From assembly GCF_003667525.1 (NCBI RefSeq), contig NZ_RCUW01000002.1, forward strand, positions 124,001 through 188,000: a DNA stretch of 64,000 nucleotides, in the 5' to 3' direction. The stretch's first letter is position 1. Each line of letters begins with the position of its first letter. Shown here one piece after another: positions 45,828-54,978 of this stretch. Made by a program: the position numbers and the translations under genes. Under the pieces are notes generated by a model, which searched no databases, was not told where the DNA came from, and was given only the letters and a program-made list of their open reading frames with translations. This DNA comes from Mycetocola_B reblochoni. Its GTDB lineage: Bacteria; Actinomycetota; Actinomycetes; Actinomycetales; Microbacteriaceae.

Positions 45828-46865
45828 TCAGCGTTCGGTCGCCGCCTCACCGAGCGGGTGTCGCAGGACGGAGCCGTCCCTGAGGATCTCGACCCAGACG
45901 ACGACGTCGTCCTCCGGATCGTCCGGGTCGGGCGACTGGTCGAGCCCGACGACGGTGACCGCCGTCGACGTCCCCGTCGCCCCCGTCCTGACCACGAGCG
46001 AGGCACACACCAGGCCGTCGAGTTCCCCCGCGAGACGGTCGAGGACGAGCAGGCGCTCGCGCGGACCCATCTCGTCCAGGCCGCCCTCGTCGAGCACGGC
46101 CACCCGGGTCCCGCGCCGCCGGATCTCCTCGAGCCGGCTCCGCACGAGCGGGGTGATCAGAGCGCGACCGCGGATCTCGTCGCGGAGCGCCGACTCGATG
46201 ATCCCCGCCTCGACCCGCTGCCGCTCGGGCAGGACGCCTCCGGCGAGGATGACGTCGCGGAGCACGGGCATCGCCTCACGCGTCGTCCGCTCCAGCCGCG
46301 CGGTGCGCTCGGCGTCGTGCGCCCACTGGACGGCCTGCCAGCGCGCGGCCTCCCGCTCGGCGTCGGCCAGCTCGCGTGCCCGCCGGTCGATGGCGACCAG
46401 GCTCCTGGTGAGGAGGCTGGCGAGCGCGCCCCAGAACAGCGCACCGCTGATGCCGACCCCCACGGCCGTGCTCAGCCCCGTCCAGAGCACCGTCTGCACG
46501 GACAAAAAGAGGATGCCCGCCCAGCCGAACACCTCCTGGCGCAGCACGATCGTGATTGTCATGAGCGCCCCGATCGAGGCGACGTGCCAGCTCGCGTAGC
46601 CGTTGTCGACGCCGCCGTCCAGCTGGGACGTCACGAGCACAGGGACGACGATGGCTGTGCTCAGGTTGACGACCGCCGCCCAGATCGGCAGCGGCCCCCT
46701 CATCCCCAGCCACAGGCTGATCGTCGTCGCGGTGGCATACAGCGCCATCGCCCAGACGGAGGGCCACGGGCTCTGGGCCTGCCCCAGCGTGATCACGCCC
46801 CTCACCAGGTTGTAGGCGGAGAAGACGACCGCAAGAGCGATGAGGAGCGTCCTGTTCAGCGCCAC
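45828..46865 (-). CDS. Membrane protein resembling a degenerate sensor histidine kinase
   Basis: The 345-residue protein has about five helices (1-165), then a coiled stretch (ARELADAEREAARW) and a C-terminal domain (230-345). The layout mirrors the adjacent kinase, but the phospho-acceptor His and the N, G1 and G2 ATP-binding boxes are not seen; the end VVGLDQSPDPDDPEDDVVVW replaces them (in pieces). It may sense a signal or modulate the partner kinase. GTG 46865 overlaps the kinase stop by 10 nt, so it is the third gene of a regulator-kinase-partner operon. I know of no assigned family. Confidence 0.72.
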   Translation of the reverse strand: MALNRTLLIALAVVFSAYNLVRGVITLGQAQSPWPSVWAMALYATATTISLWLGMRGPLPIWAAVVNLSTAIVVPVLVTSQLDGGVDNGYASWHVASIGALMTITIVLRQEVFGWAGILFLSVQTVLWTGLSTAVGVGISGALFWGALASLLTRSLVAIDRRARELADAEREAARWQAVQWAHDAERTARLERTTREAMPVLRDVILAGGVLPERQRVEAGIIESALRDEIRGRALITPLVRSRLEEIRRRGTRVAVLDEGGLDEMGPRERLLVLDRLAGELDGLVCASLVVRTGATGTSTAVTVVGLDQSPDPDDPEDDVVVWVEILRDGSVLRHPLGEAATER

Positions 46866-48094
46866 GTCGCACCGCCGTCCTGCGGTGCGGGCCAGCGCAG
46901 CTCCACCCTGGTGCCCTCCCCCGGGGCCGTGTCCAGGGTGACGTCGCCGCCGAACACGGCCATCCGCTCGATGATGGAGACGCGCAGGCCGAGCCGGCGC
47001 GGCTCGACCGTGGCCGGGACGAAGCCCGACCCGTCGTCCTCGACGACGATCACCACGTTCCCGGCACCGCCGCGCAGTGTGACGCACCGGTTGACCCCGG
47101 GACCGCCCGCGTGAGCGACGCTGTTCTCCAGTGCCTGCGTCGCCGCCCGGACGAGCGCCTCGGCGACGTCCCGCGGAAGCGTGCCCCCCTCCGCCGACAG
47201 CAGGTCGCGGAACACCGCTCCCGCACCGGATGCGGCGACCCGCGACGCGAGCTCCCTCCGCAGGTACGCGACGCTGGTGCGCTGGCGCAGTTCGTCCGGG
47301 TCGACGTCGGGTGAGGAGACGAGCACGGCGATGGCCCGCGCCGCCATGGTCCGTGCCGCCCGGCCGCCGGGGGCGTCCTCGGCGCGGGCGGCGGTCTGCA
47401 GCGCGGCGAGCACCGAGTCGTGCACGAGGGCGTCGACGGCGATCCGCTCCGCACCGACCACGTCCTGCCTCACCACCTCGTCGTAGCGCACCAGGGCGGC
47501 GTTCCTCGCCGTGTCGAGGCTGACGGCCGCGGTCCGGAAGATCAGCCAGAGCGTGACGATGAGGTAGCCGATCATGAGCGCGTAGGAGGTGTCCAACAGC
47601 GCGGTCGTCGTGGCCACCTCGGACCGGGGCAGCACGAGGAACTGGGCCGCGCCGTACCCGATCGAGGCGACGGCCACGTAGAGGGCGGAGACCACGAGCC
47701 CCGCGGCCTGGACGGCGCACGCGCTGGCGAGGGAGCAGAGGAACCAGGTCCAGGGGTGTCCCATCGGGTCGGAGGCGCTGCCGAGGACCGGCCACATCGC
47801 GATGACGAGAAGGTACGCGATCGCGAAGCAGGCGTTCACCTGCCTCGCCCCCCTGCCGAGGAGCCCGGCCACGGCGACGCCGGCGACGAGCAGGTGGCAC
47901 ACCGCGACGACGACCTCGCCGATCACGGGGGGCAGCCCCGTCCCCTCGCCCAGTGCGACGAACAGCGACTGCGTGCCGAACACGAGCGCATACAGCGCCA
48001 CCGACACCTGGAGCAGCCGCTGCACCCGTCGGAGCGTGAAGTCGGGCTGCGGCGCGACGCCCCTCGGCGGGCGCAACAGCCGGTCGGGGCTCAT
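46856..48094 (-). CDS. Sensor histidine kinase, NarL-type, with membrane sensor
   Basis: The 412-residue protein has five to six helices (about 30-190), then a dimerisation region with LVHDSV, in which His225 is the likely phospho-acceptor, and a HATPase domain: ALENSVAHAG (N box, near 327), VEDDGSGF (G1), LGLRVSI (G2) and PGEGTRVEL. Its form is the HisKA_3-like group that pairs with LuxR-type regulators. ATG 48094 overlaps the regulator stop (ATGA). The signal is unknown. No extracytoplasmic loop is large enough to be an obvious ligand domain. Confidence 0.87.
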   Translation of the reverse strand: MSPDRLLRPPRGVAPQPDFTLRRVQRLLQVSVALYALVFGTQSLFVALGEGTGLPPVIGEVVVAVCHLLVAGVAVAGLLGRGARQVNACFAIAYLLVIAMWPVLGSASDPMGHPWTWFLCSLASACAVQAAGLVVSALYVAVASIGYGAAQFLVLPRSEVATTTALLDTSYALMIGYLIVTLWLIFRTAAVSLDTARNAALVRYDEVVRQDVVGAERIAVDALVHDSVLAALQTAARAEDAPGGRAARTMAARAIAVLVSSPDVDPDELRQRTSVAYLRRELASRVAASGAGAVFRDLLSAEGGTLPRDVAEALVRAATQALENSVAHAGGPGVNRCVTLRGGAGNVVIVVEDDGSGFVPATVEPRRLGLRVSIIERMAVFGGDVTLDTAPGEGTRVELRWPAPQDGGATWR

Positions 48095-48744
48095 GTCCCC
48101 TCGGTCAGCGACGGCAGGATGCCGTCCTCGACCGCCCGGCGGAGCAGGTCGACCTTCGTCGGGGCGGGCCTGCCGACCTCGACGTACTTCTCACGGACGC
48201 GCGCCAGATACTCCCGCGCGGTCGACGGTGCGATCCCCAGCTGAGCGGCGACGGCCTTGAGCGGGAGACCCGAGGCGTAGAGGTTGAGCACCTCGCGTTC
48301 CCTCGGCCCGAGCTGGACGCGGGCGAACTCGTCGTCGGCGCCGACGACGGAGGCCCACTCCAGGTTGTTGAGCTCCTCGCCGCGGGCGACCGTCGCGATC
48401 GCGTTGACGACGTCGCAGATCGGCGAGGACTTGGGGACCACCCCGGACGCGCCGGCGGCGAGCGCCTCACGCACGGCGGGGACGCGGTCGGCGATGCTGT
48501 GGATGAGCACGGCCGCCCCGGTGCACTGCACGGCCGTGACGTTCTCGGTGACGCTCCTGCCGTCGCCGAGGGAGAGGTCGAGGACGACGACGTCGCCCGC
48601 ACCCGACTCTGCTGCGGCCACGCGCTGCAGGAGCTCGGTGACGCTGGGGACGCTGTGCTCGACGGAGAAACCGGCCGTCTCCAGGCTCGCCTGCAGGCCG
48701 AGCCGGACGGACTCGTGATCGTCGACGATCGATACTGTCACCAC
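48091..48744 (-). CDS. LuxR/NarL-type response regulator
   Basis: The 217-residue protein has a receiver domain with D8-D9, phospho-acceptor Asp56 in VVLDLSLGDG and Lys105, then a LuxR HTH at about 144-195 (LGPREREVLNLYASG). It should be phosphorylated by the kinase encoded next to it. TAGCAT ends 6 nt before GTG 48744, so the transcript is probably leaderless. Its targets are unknown. Confidence 0.93.
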   Translation of the reverse strand: MVTVSIVDDHESVRLGLQASLETAGFSVEHSVPSVTELLQRVAAAESGAGDVVVLDLSLGDGRSVTENVTAVQCTGAAVLIHSIADRVPAVREALAAGASGVVPKSSPICDVVNAIATVARGEELNNLEWASVVGADDEFARVQLGPREREVLNLYASGLPLKAVAAQLGIAPSTAREYLARVREKYVEVGRPAPTKVDLLRRAVEDGILPSLTEGT

Positions 48745-48750
48745 GTGTCC

Positions 48751-48756
48751 ATGCTA
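48751..48756 (-). promoter_or_regulatory. Putative -10 box (TAGCAT) of leaderless response regulator operon
   Basis: TAGCAT on the minus strand is followed by 6 nt and then GTG 48744. Confidence 0.45.
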
Positions 48757-48830
48757 AGCCAGCCCCGCGACGCCGTCCCGCACGGCGCGGCGCGGGCGCG
48801 ACGTCGGGCGGGAGCGCCGGCCGCCACGGC

Positions 48831-50078
48831 TCAGCCGCGGTGAAGCACCGCGACCGCCTCGACGTGGTGGGTGTGCGGGAAGAGGTCGTACCCGGTGAGG
48901 CCGCCCAGCTCGTAGCCGCCCGCGAGCAGGCGGCCGAGATCCCTGGACAGCGCGACCGGGTCGCAGGCGACGTACACGAGGGTCTGCGGCCGCAGCTCGA
49001 GCAGCCGGTCCACCACCGCGGCCCCCGCCCCCTGCCGCGGCGGGTCGAGCACGATCGTCGCCGCCCGGAGCCGTTCGCGCTCGCGGGGCGACGCGGTGCG
49101 CGCCAGGCCGTCGAGGTAGCGGTCGACGCGGGCCGTCTCGGCCCGTGCCCCGATCCAGTCGGCGAGGTTCTCCGAGGCGAACTCGGTTGCCGTCGCCGAG
49201 GACTCCACGCTCGTCACACGGGTGGACGCCCCGCCGACGCCGGCGAGCGCCGCGGCGAGAAGTCCCACGCCGCCGTAGAGGTCGTGGTTGGCCGCGGCGG
49301 GGTCGAATCGCCCGTCCGACGCGACGGCGGAGGCGACGGCGGAGGACAGCACGGCCGCGGCGTTGCGGTGGACCTGCCAGAACCCCGACGCGTCGAGCCG
49401 GAACTCCCGGTCGCCGACCCTCTCGACGATCCCGGCACCGCCGTGCGGCGTGCGGCCGCTGCCGGTGAGCACGACCGGCTCGCCGGCGGAGGGGGCGACG
49501 ACGTCGACCCACTCGGCGGTGCCGGGGGCGAGCCGGGACGGGATGAGCGCGGCGGCCGCGGGAACGGCGAGCGGGTAGCCGGCCACGGGGATGACGCGGT
49601 GGCTGCGGGAGGCGAACGGCCCGACGACACCGTCGGCGTCCACGTGCGCCCTGACCCTGGTGCGCCACCCCGTGCCGTCGGTCGCGTCGTCGTCCTCGAC
49701 GCCGAGAACCTCGACGTCGCGCCGCAGTCCCGCGAACCGGGCGAGGGAGTCGGTGAGCACCTCCGCCTTCAGCGCGCGCTGGTGGGTGAGCGCGATGTGC
49801 CCGAACTCGGCACCGCCGGCACGCTCACTCGGATCGCGGTCGATGCCGGCCTCGGCCCACACGTGCGCGGTGCGGTGGGGGGACGCCTCGATCACCTCGA
49901 CGGTGTCGGCGCGCCAGAACGACCGCTTGCTCGTGTCGCTGAGCCTGGCCCTCACCCGCTCGCCGGGTAGGGTGTCGGTGACGAACACGACCCGCCCGTC
50001 CAGCCGGGCGACGCTCACCCCTCCGTGCGCGATTCCGGTGATCTCCAGGTCGACCTCGTGGGGGTGCTGCTCGTCCAT
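48831..50078 (-). CDS. Class I SAM-dependent RNA methyltransferase, TrmA/RumA (m5U) family
   Basis: The 415-residue protein has an N-terminal TRAM-like RNA-binding domain (1-65) and a SAM domain with DLYGGVGLLAAAL and VLDPPRQG; the catalytic Cys372 sits in YVACDPVALSRDL. It should methylate a uridine in tRNA or rRNA. The four Cys of the iron-sulfur cluster seen in RumA are absent: the place reads RAGGAEFGHI. ATG 50078 was chosen because the sequence upstream does not resemble the family. It is divergent from maf. Confidence 0.88.
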   Translation of the reverse strand: MDEQHPHEVDLEITGIAHGGVSVARLDGRVVFVTDTLPGERVRARLSDTSKRSFWRADTVEVIEASPHRTAHVWAEAGIDRDPSERAGGAEFGHIALTHQRALKAEVLTDSLARFAGLRRDVEVLGVEDDDATDGTGWRTRVRAHVDADGVVGPFASRSHRVIPVAGYPLAVPAAAALIPSRLAPGTAEWVDVVAPSAGEPVVLTGSGRTPHGGAGIVERVGDREFRLDASGFWQVHRNAAAVLSSAVASAVASDGRFDPAAANHDLYGGVGLLAAALAGVGGASTRVTSVESSATATEFASENLADWIGARAETARVDRYLDGLARTASPRERERLRAATIVLDPPRQGAGAAVVDRLLELRPQTLVYVACDPVALSRDLGRLLAGGYELGGLTGYDLFPHTHHVEAVAVLHRG

Positions 50079-50143
50079 CCGTCGAGCATGACACGGAACG
50101 CACCCGACCACCATTCGCCCCTCGACGAAGGACAGCACAGGAC

Positions 50144-50773
50144 ATGACGCGCCTCTACCTCGCCTCCACCTCTCCCGCCCGCCTGGCGCTGCTGGCTCAG
50201 ATCGGCGTCGAGCCGGTCGTCGTCCCGTCCCGGGTTGACGAGCCGGCGGCGGTGGAACGCGAGCAGGCGCGTCTGGGCCGTGAGATGACCACTCCGGAGA
50301 TGGTCGCCCTGCTGGCCAGGGCGAAGGCGGAGGCCGTCGCGGACCGCTGCGCCGACGGCATCGTCCTCGGCGGGGACTCGTCGTTCCTTCTCGACGGCCG
50401 CAGCCTCGGCAAGCCCCACACGGCCGAGCGGGCCGCGGCGCGCTGGCGGGAGAACCGCGGGGCGACCGGCGTGCTGTGGAGCGGCCTGCACCTCATCGAC
50501 ACCCGCTCACCGGACCGACCGTCCGTCACGCGGACCGACGCGGCAGAGGTGCGGTTCGCCGACGACATCACGGAGGAAGAGATCCTCGACTACGTCGCCT
50601 CGGGCGAGCCGCTGGAGGTGGCGGGCGCGTTCACCATCGACGGCCTCGCCGCGCCGCTGATCGCCGCGGTCTCCGGCGCACCGTCGGCGGTCATCGGCCT
50701 GTCGCTCCCCGGCCTCCGGCTCGCCCTGGCCGAGCTCGGGGTGGGCCTGGCGGAGCTGCGGGCCGGCCGCTGA
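50144..50773 (+). CDS. maf: Maf family nucleoside triphosphate pyrophosphatase
   Basis: The 209-residue protein starts YLASTSPARLALL, has VLGGDSSFLLDG with the acidic site, LGKP and FTIDGLAAPLI. Maf proteins hydrolyse non-standard or pyrimidine nucleoside triphosphates. ATG 50144 has AAGGA 11 nt upstream. In mycobacteria Maf lies between accE5 and accA3; here TrmA and the two-component system also lie there. Confidence 0.92.
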   Translation: MTRLYLASTSPARLALLAQIGVEPVVVPSRVDEPAAVEREQARLGREMTTPEMVALLARAKAEAVADRCADGIVLGGDSSFLLDGRSLGKPHTAERAAARWRENRGATGVLWSGLHLIDTRSPDRPSVTRTDAAEVRFADDITEEEILDYVASGEPLEVAGAFTIDGLAAPLIAAVSGAPSAVIGLSLPGLRLALAELGVGLAELRAGR

Positions 50774-50876
50774 CCTGGCCGTCCCCTCCGCCGCGGGCCG
50801 AGGATTTGTAGAGACGTTCACGCGCGCGGACGGGTTTTTTGTCGCGCCATTCCAAAGCCCGGCGGCGGGCGGCGAA

Positions 50877-50882
50877 TAGGCT
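50877..50882 (+). promoter_or_regulatory. Candidate -10 box (TAGGCT) near accA start
   Basis: TAGGCT ends 8 nt before GTG 50891, with AAAGGA in between. The transcript would start almost at the start codon. Confidence 0.35.
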
Positions 50883-50890
50883 AAAGGACT

Positions 50891-52657
50891 GTGCCCCGTA
50901 TTACGAAAGTTCTGATCGCCAATCGTGGCGAGATCGCCGTCCGTGTCATCCGCGCCGCAGCCGACAGCGGCATCGCCTCGGTCGCCGTGTACGCCGACCA
51001 GGATCGCGACGCCCTGCACGTCCGCCTCGCCGACGAGGCCTACGCGCTCAACGGCTCGACCAGCGCGGAGACCTACCTCGTCATCGACAAGCTGCTCTCC
51101 GTGGCCCGCCGATCCGGCGCGGACGCCGTGCACCCCGGCTACGGCTTCCTCGCCGAGAACGCCGACTTCGCGCGCGCGGTCATCGACGCGGGCCTGGTCT
51201 GGATCGGGCCGTCGCCGGACGCCATCGAGCTGCTCGGCGACAAGGTGTCGGCCAGGCACATCGCCGAGAAGGTGAAGGCCCCGCTCGCCCCCGGGACGCT
51301 CAACCCGGTCTCCGGCGCGGAGGAGGTCCTCGACTTCGTCGACGAGTTCGGCCTTCCCGTCGCCATCAAGGCGGCGTTCGGCGGTGGCGGCCGCGGCCTC
51401 AAGGTCGCCAGGGACCGCGACGAGGTGGCCGAGCTGTTCGACTCGGCCACGCGCGAGGCCGTCGCCGCGTTCGGCAGGGGCGAGTGCTTCGTCGAGAAGT
51501 ACCTCGACAAGCCGCGTCACGTCGAGACCCAGTGCCTCGCCGACGCACACGGCAACGTCGTCGTCGTGTCCACGCGCGACTGCTCGCTGCAGCGCCGCCA
51601 CCAGAAGCTCGTCGAGGAGGCCCCCGCACCGTTCCTCACCGCGGAGCAGACGGCTCTGCTGTACACCTCGTCCAAGGCCATCCTGCGCGAGGTCGGCTAC
51701 GTCGGCGCGGGCACGTGCGAGTTCCTCATCGGGCAGGACGGCACCGTCTCCTTCCTCGAGGTGAACACGCGCCTCCAGGTGGAGCACCCCGTGTCCGAAG
51801 AGGTCACCGGCCTCGACCTCGTGCGCGAGCAGTTCCGTCTTGCCGAGGGCGGCGTGCTCGACTACGACGACCCGGCTCCGCGCGGGCATTCCTTCGAGTT
51901 CCGCATCAACGGGGAGGACCCCGGCCGCGGCTTCCTCCCCCAGCCCGGCCCCGTCACCGCGTTCAAGACGTTCGGCGGCCCCGGCATCCGCGTCGACAGC
52001 GGCGTGACCGCCGGCGACGAGATTTCGGGCGCGTTCGACTCGCTGCTCGGCAAGATCATCGTCACCGGCGCCACGCGCGAGCAGGCGCTCGAGCGCAGCC
52101 GCCGCGCGCTTGACGAGTTCGAGGTGTCCGGCCTTCCGACCGTGCTGCCGTTCCACAGGGCGGTCGTGCGCGACCCCGCGTTCACCGCGGAGAACGGCGC
52201 CTTCGGCGTCTACACGCGCTGGATCGAGACGGAGTTCCAGGCCGACATCGAGCCGTGGAACGGTGAGGTCGCGAGTTCCTCCGAGGCGACGGAGCGGCAC
52301 TCGGTGACGGTCGAGGTCGGCGGCAAGCGCCTCGAGGTGTCCCTGCCCGAGTCGCTGCTCGCAGCCGCGGGCGGCCAGGCGAGGCGCGGCGCCCACGCAC
52401 CTGCCAAGCGCGGCAAGCGCAGCCAGTCCGCCGCGGCGACGGGCGAGTCGGTGACGTCGCCGATGCAGGCAACCGTCGTGAAGCTCGCGGTCGAGGACGG
52501 CGCGACGGTCGTCAAGGGCGACCTGGTGGTCGTCCTCGAGGCGATGAAGATGGAGCAGCCGATCACCGCGCACCGCGACGGGACGGTCCGCTCCATCGAT
52601 GCGCCCGTCGGACAGACGGTTCCGGCCGGCCACCAGCTGCTCCGCATCGTCGACTGA
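50891..52657 (+). CDS. accA3: Acyl-CoA carboxylase alpha subunit (biotin carboxylase plus BCCP)
   Basis: The 588-residue protein has ITKVLIANRGEIAVRVIRA (in part) at the N-terminus, the ATP-grasp loop AAFGGGGRGLKV, NTRLQVEHPVSEE and, at the end, a BCCP domain with EAMKMEQP in which Lys553 carries biotin. It carboxylates biotin and hands it to the AccD/AccE complex at 43.6-45.4 kb; the product, malonyl- or methylmalonyl-CoA, feeds fatty-acid synthesis. BirA at 42.6 kb attaches the biotin. A Lys/Arg/Ala-rich linker lies at about 495-520. Confidence 0.95.
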   Translation: MPRITKVLIANRGEIAVRVIRAAADSGIASVAVYADQDRDALHVRLADEAYALNGSTSAETYLVIDKLLSVARRSGADAVHPGYGFLAENADFARAVIDAGLVWIGPSPDAIELLGDKVSARHIAEKVKAPLAPGTLNPVSGAEEVLDFVDEFGLPVAIKAAFGGGGRGLKVARDRDEVAELFDSATREAVAAFGRGECFVEKYLDKPRHVETQCLADAHGNVVVVSTRDCSLQRRHQKLVEEAPAPFLTAEQTALLYTSSKAILREVGYVGAGTCEFLIGQDGTVSFLEVNTRLQVEHPVSEEVTGLDLVREQFRLAEGGVLDYDDPAPRGHSFEFRINGEDPGRGFLPQPGPVTAFKTFGGPGIRVDSGVTAGDEISGAFDSLLGKIIVTGATREQALERSRRALDEFEVSGLPTVLPFHRAVVRDPAFTAENGAFGVYTRWIETEFQADIEPWNGEVASSSEATERHSVTVEVGGKRLEVSLPESLLAAAGGQARRGAHAPAKRGKRSQSAAATGESVTSPMQATVVKLAVEDGATVVKGDLVVVLEAMKMEQPITAHRDGTVRSIDAPVGQTVPAGHQLLRIVD

Positions 52658-52686
52658 CCGCCGCCCGGCCGCGGCCGTCGACACGC

Positions 52687-52723
52687 ACTCGACCCTATAC
52701 CCCATGGGGGTATAGGGTCGAGT
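52687..52723. promoter_or_regulatory. 37-bp palindrome, CsoR-like copper operator
   Basis: Two perfect 17-nt arms (52687-52703 and 52707-52723) surround ATG, with the core TATACCCC / GGGGTATA. This G-tract core fits CsoR sites, where copper releases the repressor. It covers the -10 box TAGGGT (52713-52718) and ends 1 nt before ATG 52725. The csoR gene is not in the window. Confidence 0.8.
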
Positions 52724-52724
52724 C

Positions 52725-54848
52725 ATGAGCACGCCAGGACACGACCCTCGCGAGGGACACACGGCACACCAGGAGCACGCGGCGCACACGGACCCTGCCG
52801 CAGGCATGACCGGCATGGACCGCCACGGACACGAGGGCCATGCCGGCATGGCGGGCATGGACCACGCCGGGCACGGGGGCCACGCCGGCCACGCGGCCCA
52901 CTTCCGGCGACTGTTCTGGATCATGCTCGCGCTCGCGATCCCCACCATCGCCGCCAGCTCCGGGTTCTGGATGCTGTTCGGTGCGGAGCACGCGGTCCCC
53001 GACTCCCTCGCCTGGGTGTCCCCCCTCCTCGGAACGGTGATGTACCTCTGGGGCGGCTCGCCCTTCCTCCTCGGGGCGAAGGACGAGATCGTGGCCAGGC
53101 GACCCGGCATGATGCTCCTGGTCGCGCTGGCCATCACGGTGGCGTTCCTCTCCTCCCTCGCCTCGAGCATCGGCCTGGTCGGGCACGAGCTCAGCTTCTG
53201 GTGGGAGCTCGCACTCCTGGTCGTGATCATGCTGCTCGGCCACTGGGTCGAGATGGCCGCACTGGCGAAGACGGGCGACGCCCTCGAGTCGATCGCCTCA
53301 CTCCTGCCCGACACCGCCGACCGCATCGGCCCCGACGGACGCACCACGACCACCGTCCCCGTCGCCGATCTCACCCCCGGCGACGACGTCCTGGTCAGGC
53401 CGGGCGGGCGCATCCCCGCCGACGGCCGCGTCATGGACGGCAGGGCGGAGGTGGACGAGTCCCTCATCACCGGCGAGTCGGTGCCCGTCACCCGGCGCGC
53501 GGGCGACCGCGTCGTCGCGGGCTCCATCTCGACCGACGGCGCCCTCCGCGTCCGGGTCGAGGCCACGGGCGAGGCGACCACCGTCGCCGGGATCCGCGCG
53601 CTGGTGCAGGAGGCACAGAGCTCCACGACCCCGACGCAGCGGCTGGCCGACAGGGCCGCGGCCTGGCTGTTCTGGTTCGCGCTCGGCGCGGCCGTGCTCA
53701 CCGCCGTCGTATGGCTCGCCCTCGGCCGCCCCGACGACGCCACCATCCGCACCATCACGGTGCTCGTCATCGCCTGCCCGCACGCCCTCGGCCTGGCGAT
53801 CCCCCTCGTCGTCGCGATCGCCAGCGGCCAGGCCGCACGCCACGGCATCCTCATCGCCGACAGGGTCGCCCTGGAGCGCATGCGCCAGGTCACCACGGTC
53901 GTCTTCGACAAGACGGGCACGCTCACCGCGGGGTCCCCCCGCGTGGACCGGATCGTCCCGCTCGACGCGGAGTGGAGTGCGCCGCGCGTCCTCGCCGTCG
54001 CGGCCGCGCTCGAGCACGACAGCGAGCACCCGATCGCCCGGGCCGTCCGCGCCGAGGCGACCGCCACCGGCGTGAGCGTGCCCGACGCCACGGACGCCAG
54101 GTCCGAGGCCTCCACAGGGATGACCGGCTTCATCGCCGGGGTCGACGCGGCGATCGGCGGGCCGCGGATGCTCGACGACGCGGGGATCGCCGTCCCGGCC
54201 GAGGCGGACGGGGCCCTGCTCGCCGGCGGCACGGTGCTGTACGTCCGCTACGGCGACGAGCTGGTCGGGCTGCTCCGCGTCGTCGACACGATCCGCCCGG
54301 AGTCGGCCGAGGCCGTCCAGACGCTTCGCGACGACGGCGTCCACGTCGTCATGGCCAGCGGGGACACGGCGGCCGTCTCGGACACGGTCGCGGCCGAGCT
54401 CGGCATCACCGAGGTGCACGCGGGGCTGCGGCCGACCGACAAGTCGGCCATGATCGCCGAGCTGCAGAGCCGCGGAGAGGTCGTGGCGATGGTCGGTGAC
54501 GGCGTCAACGACGCCCCCGCCCTCGCCAGGGCCGACGTCGGCCTCGCCATCGGGGCGGGGACGGACGTCGCCATCGACTCCGCGCAGATCGTGCTCAGCG
54601 GCGACGACCCCCGCGCCATCGCGGCGGTGCGCGAGCTGTCCAGGCGGAGCTACCGCATCATGACGGAGAACCTCTGGTGGGCCGCCGGCTACAACCTCGC
54701 CGCCGTGCCGCTCGCCGCCGGCGTCCTCGCACCGATCGGCATCAGCATGCCGATGTCGCTCGGCGCCGTGCTGATGAGCGCCTCGACGGTCATCGTCGCC
54801 CTCAACGCGCAGCGCATCAGGCGGAGCGCCCTGACCCGGTCCGCCTGA
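52725..54848 (+). CDS. Copper-translocating P-type ATPase, CopB-like (P1B-3)
   Basis: The 707-residue ATPase starts with about 58 His/Met/Gly-rich residues (HGHEGHAGMAGMDHAGHGGH, shown in part) that can bind metal. It has eight helices; the intramembrane motif is C351-P352-H353 (CPH) as in CopB, not the CPC of CopA. TGES (about 249), DKTGTLT with phospho-Asp395 and GDGVNDAP complete the pump. CopB-type pumps export Cu(II) or Cu(I). It has no N-terminal ferredoxin-like CXXC domain. The CsoR-like palindrome suggests copper induction. The transcript appears leaderless. Confidence 0.94.
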   Translation: MSTPGHDPREGHTAHQEHAAHTDPAAGMTGMDRHGHEGHAGMAGMDHAGHGGHAGHAAHFRRLFWIMLALAIPTIAASSGFWMLFGAEHAVPDSLAWVSPLLGTVMYLWGGSPFLLGAKDEIVARRPGMMLLVALAITVAFLSSLASSIGLVGHELSFWWELALLVVIMLLGHWVEMAALAKTGDALESIASLLPDTADRIGPDGRTTTTVPVADLTPGDDVLVRPGGRIPADGRVMDGRAEVDESLITGESVPVTRRAGDRVVAGSISTDGALRVRVEATGEATTVAGIRALVQEAQSSTTPTQRLADRAAAWLFWFALGAAVLTAVVWLALGRPDDATIRTITVLVIACPHALGLAIPLVVAIASGQAARHGILIADRVALERMRQVTTVVFDKTGTLTAGSPRVDRIVPLDAEWSAPRVLAVAAALEHDSEHPIARAVRAEATATGVSVPDATDARSEASTGMTGFIAGVDAAIGGPRMLDDAGIAVPAEADGALLAGGTVLYVRYGDELVGLLRVVDTIRPESAEAVQTLRDDGVHVVMASGDTAAVSDTVAAELGITEVHAGLRPTDKSAMIAELQSRGEVVAMVGDGVNDAPALARADVGLAIGAGTDVAIDSAQIVLSGDDPRAIAAVRELSRRSYRIMTENLWWAAGYNLAAVPLAAGVLAPIGISMPMSLGAVLMSASTVIVALNAQRIRRSALTRSA

Positions 54849-54891
54849 CACCCCCGCGGACCAGGCGAACGGGGGCGGGGCACGACCCGGT

Positions 54892-54897
54892 TATGCT
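54892..54897 (+). promoter_or_regulatory. Candidate -10 box (TATGCT) for the DUF1003 gene
   Basis: TATGCT lies about 80 nt before ATG 54979, giving a 75-nt leader. No clear -35 box is seen. Confidence 0.4.
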
Positions 54898-54978
54898 GAA
54901 CGATGGCGCAGGCGGGCGCTGGCCGGGGCACCGGTGGTCCGCGGCTCCCCCGTCCGCCCACTCGGAGAGGCAGAATCG

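Noticed and set aside
52687..52723. The palindrome as an intrinsic terminator
   Set aside because: It stands before a start codon, includes the -10 box, lacks a T-run and matches CsoR-like sites.
50507..54232. Long open frame on the minus strand opposite accA and the copper ATPase
   Set aside because: It is antisense to two certain genes, and its residues are those of high-GC shadow frames (Arg, Ala, Ser, Pro).
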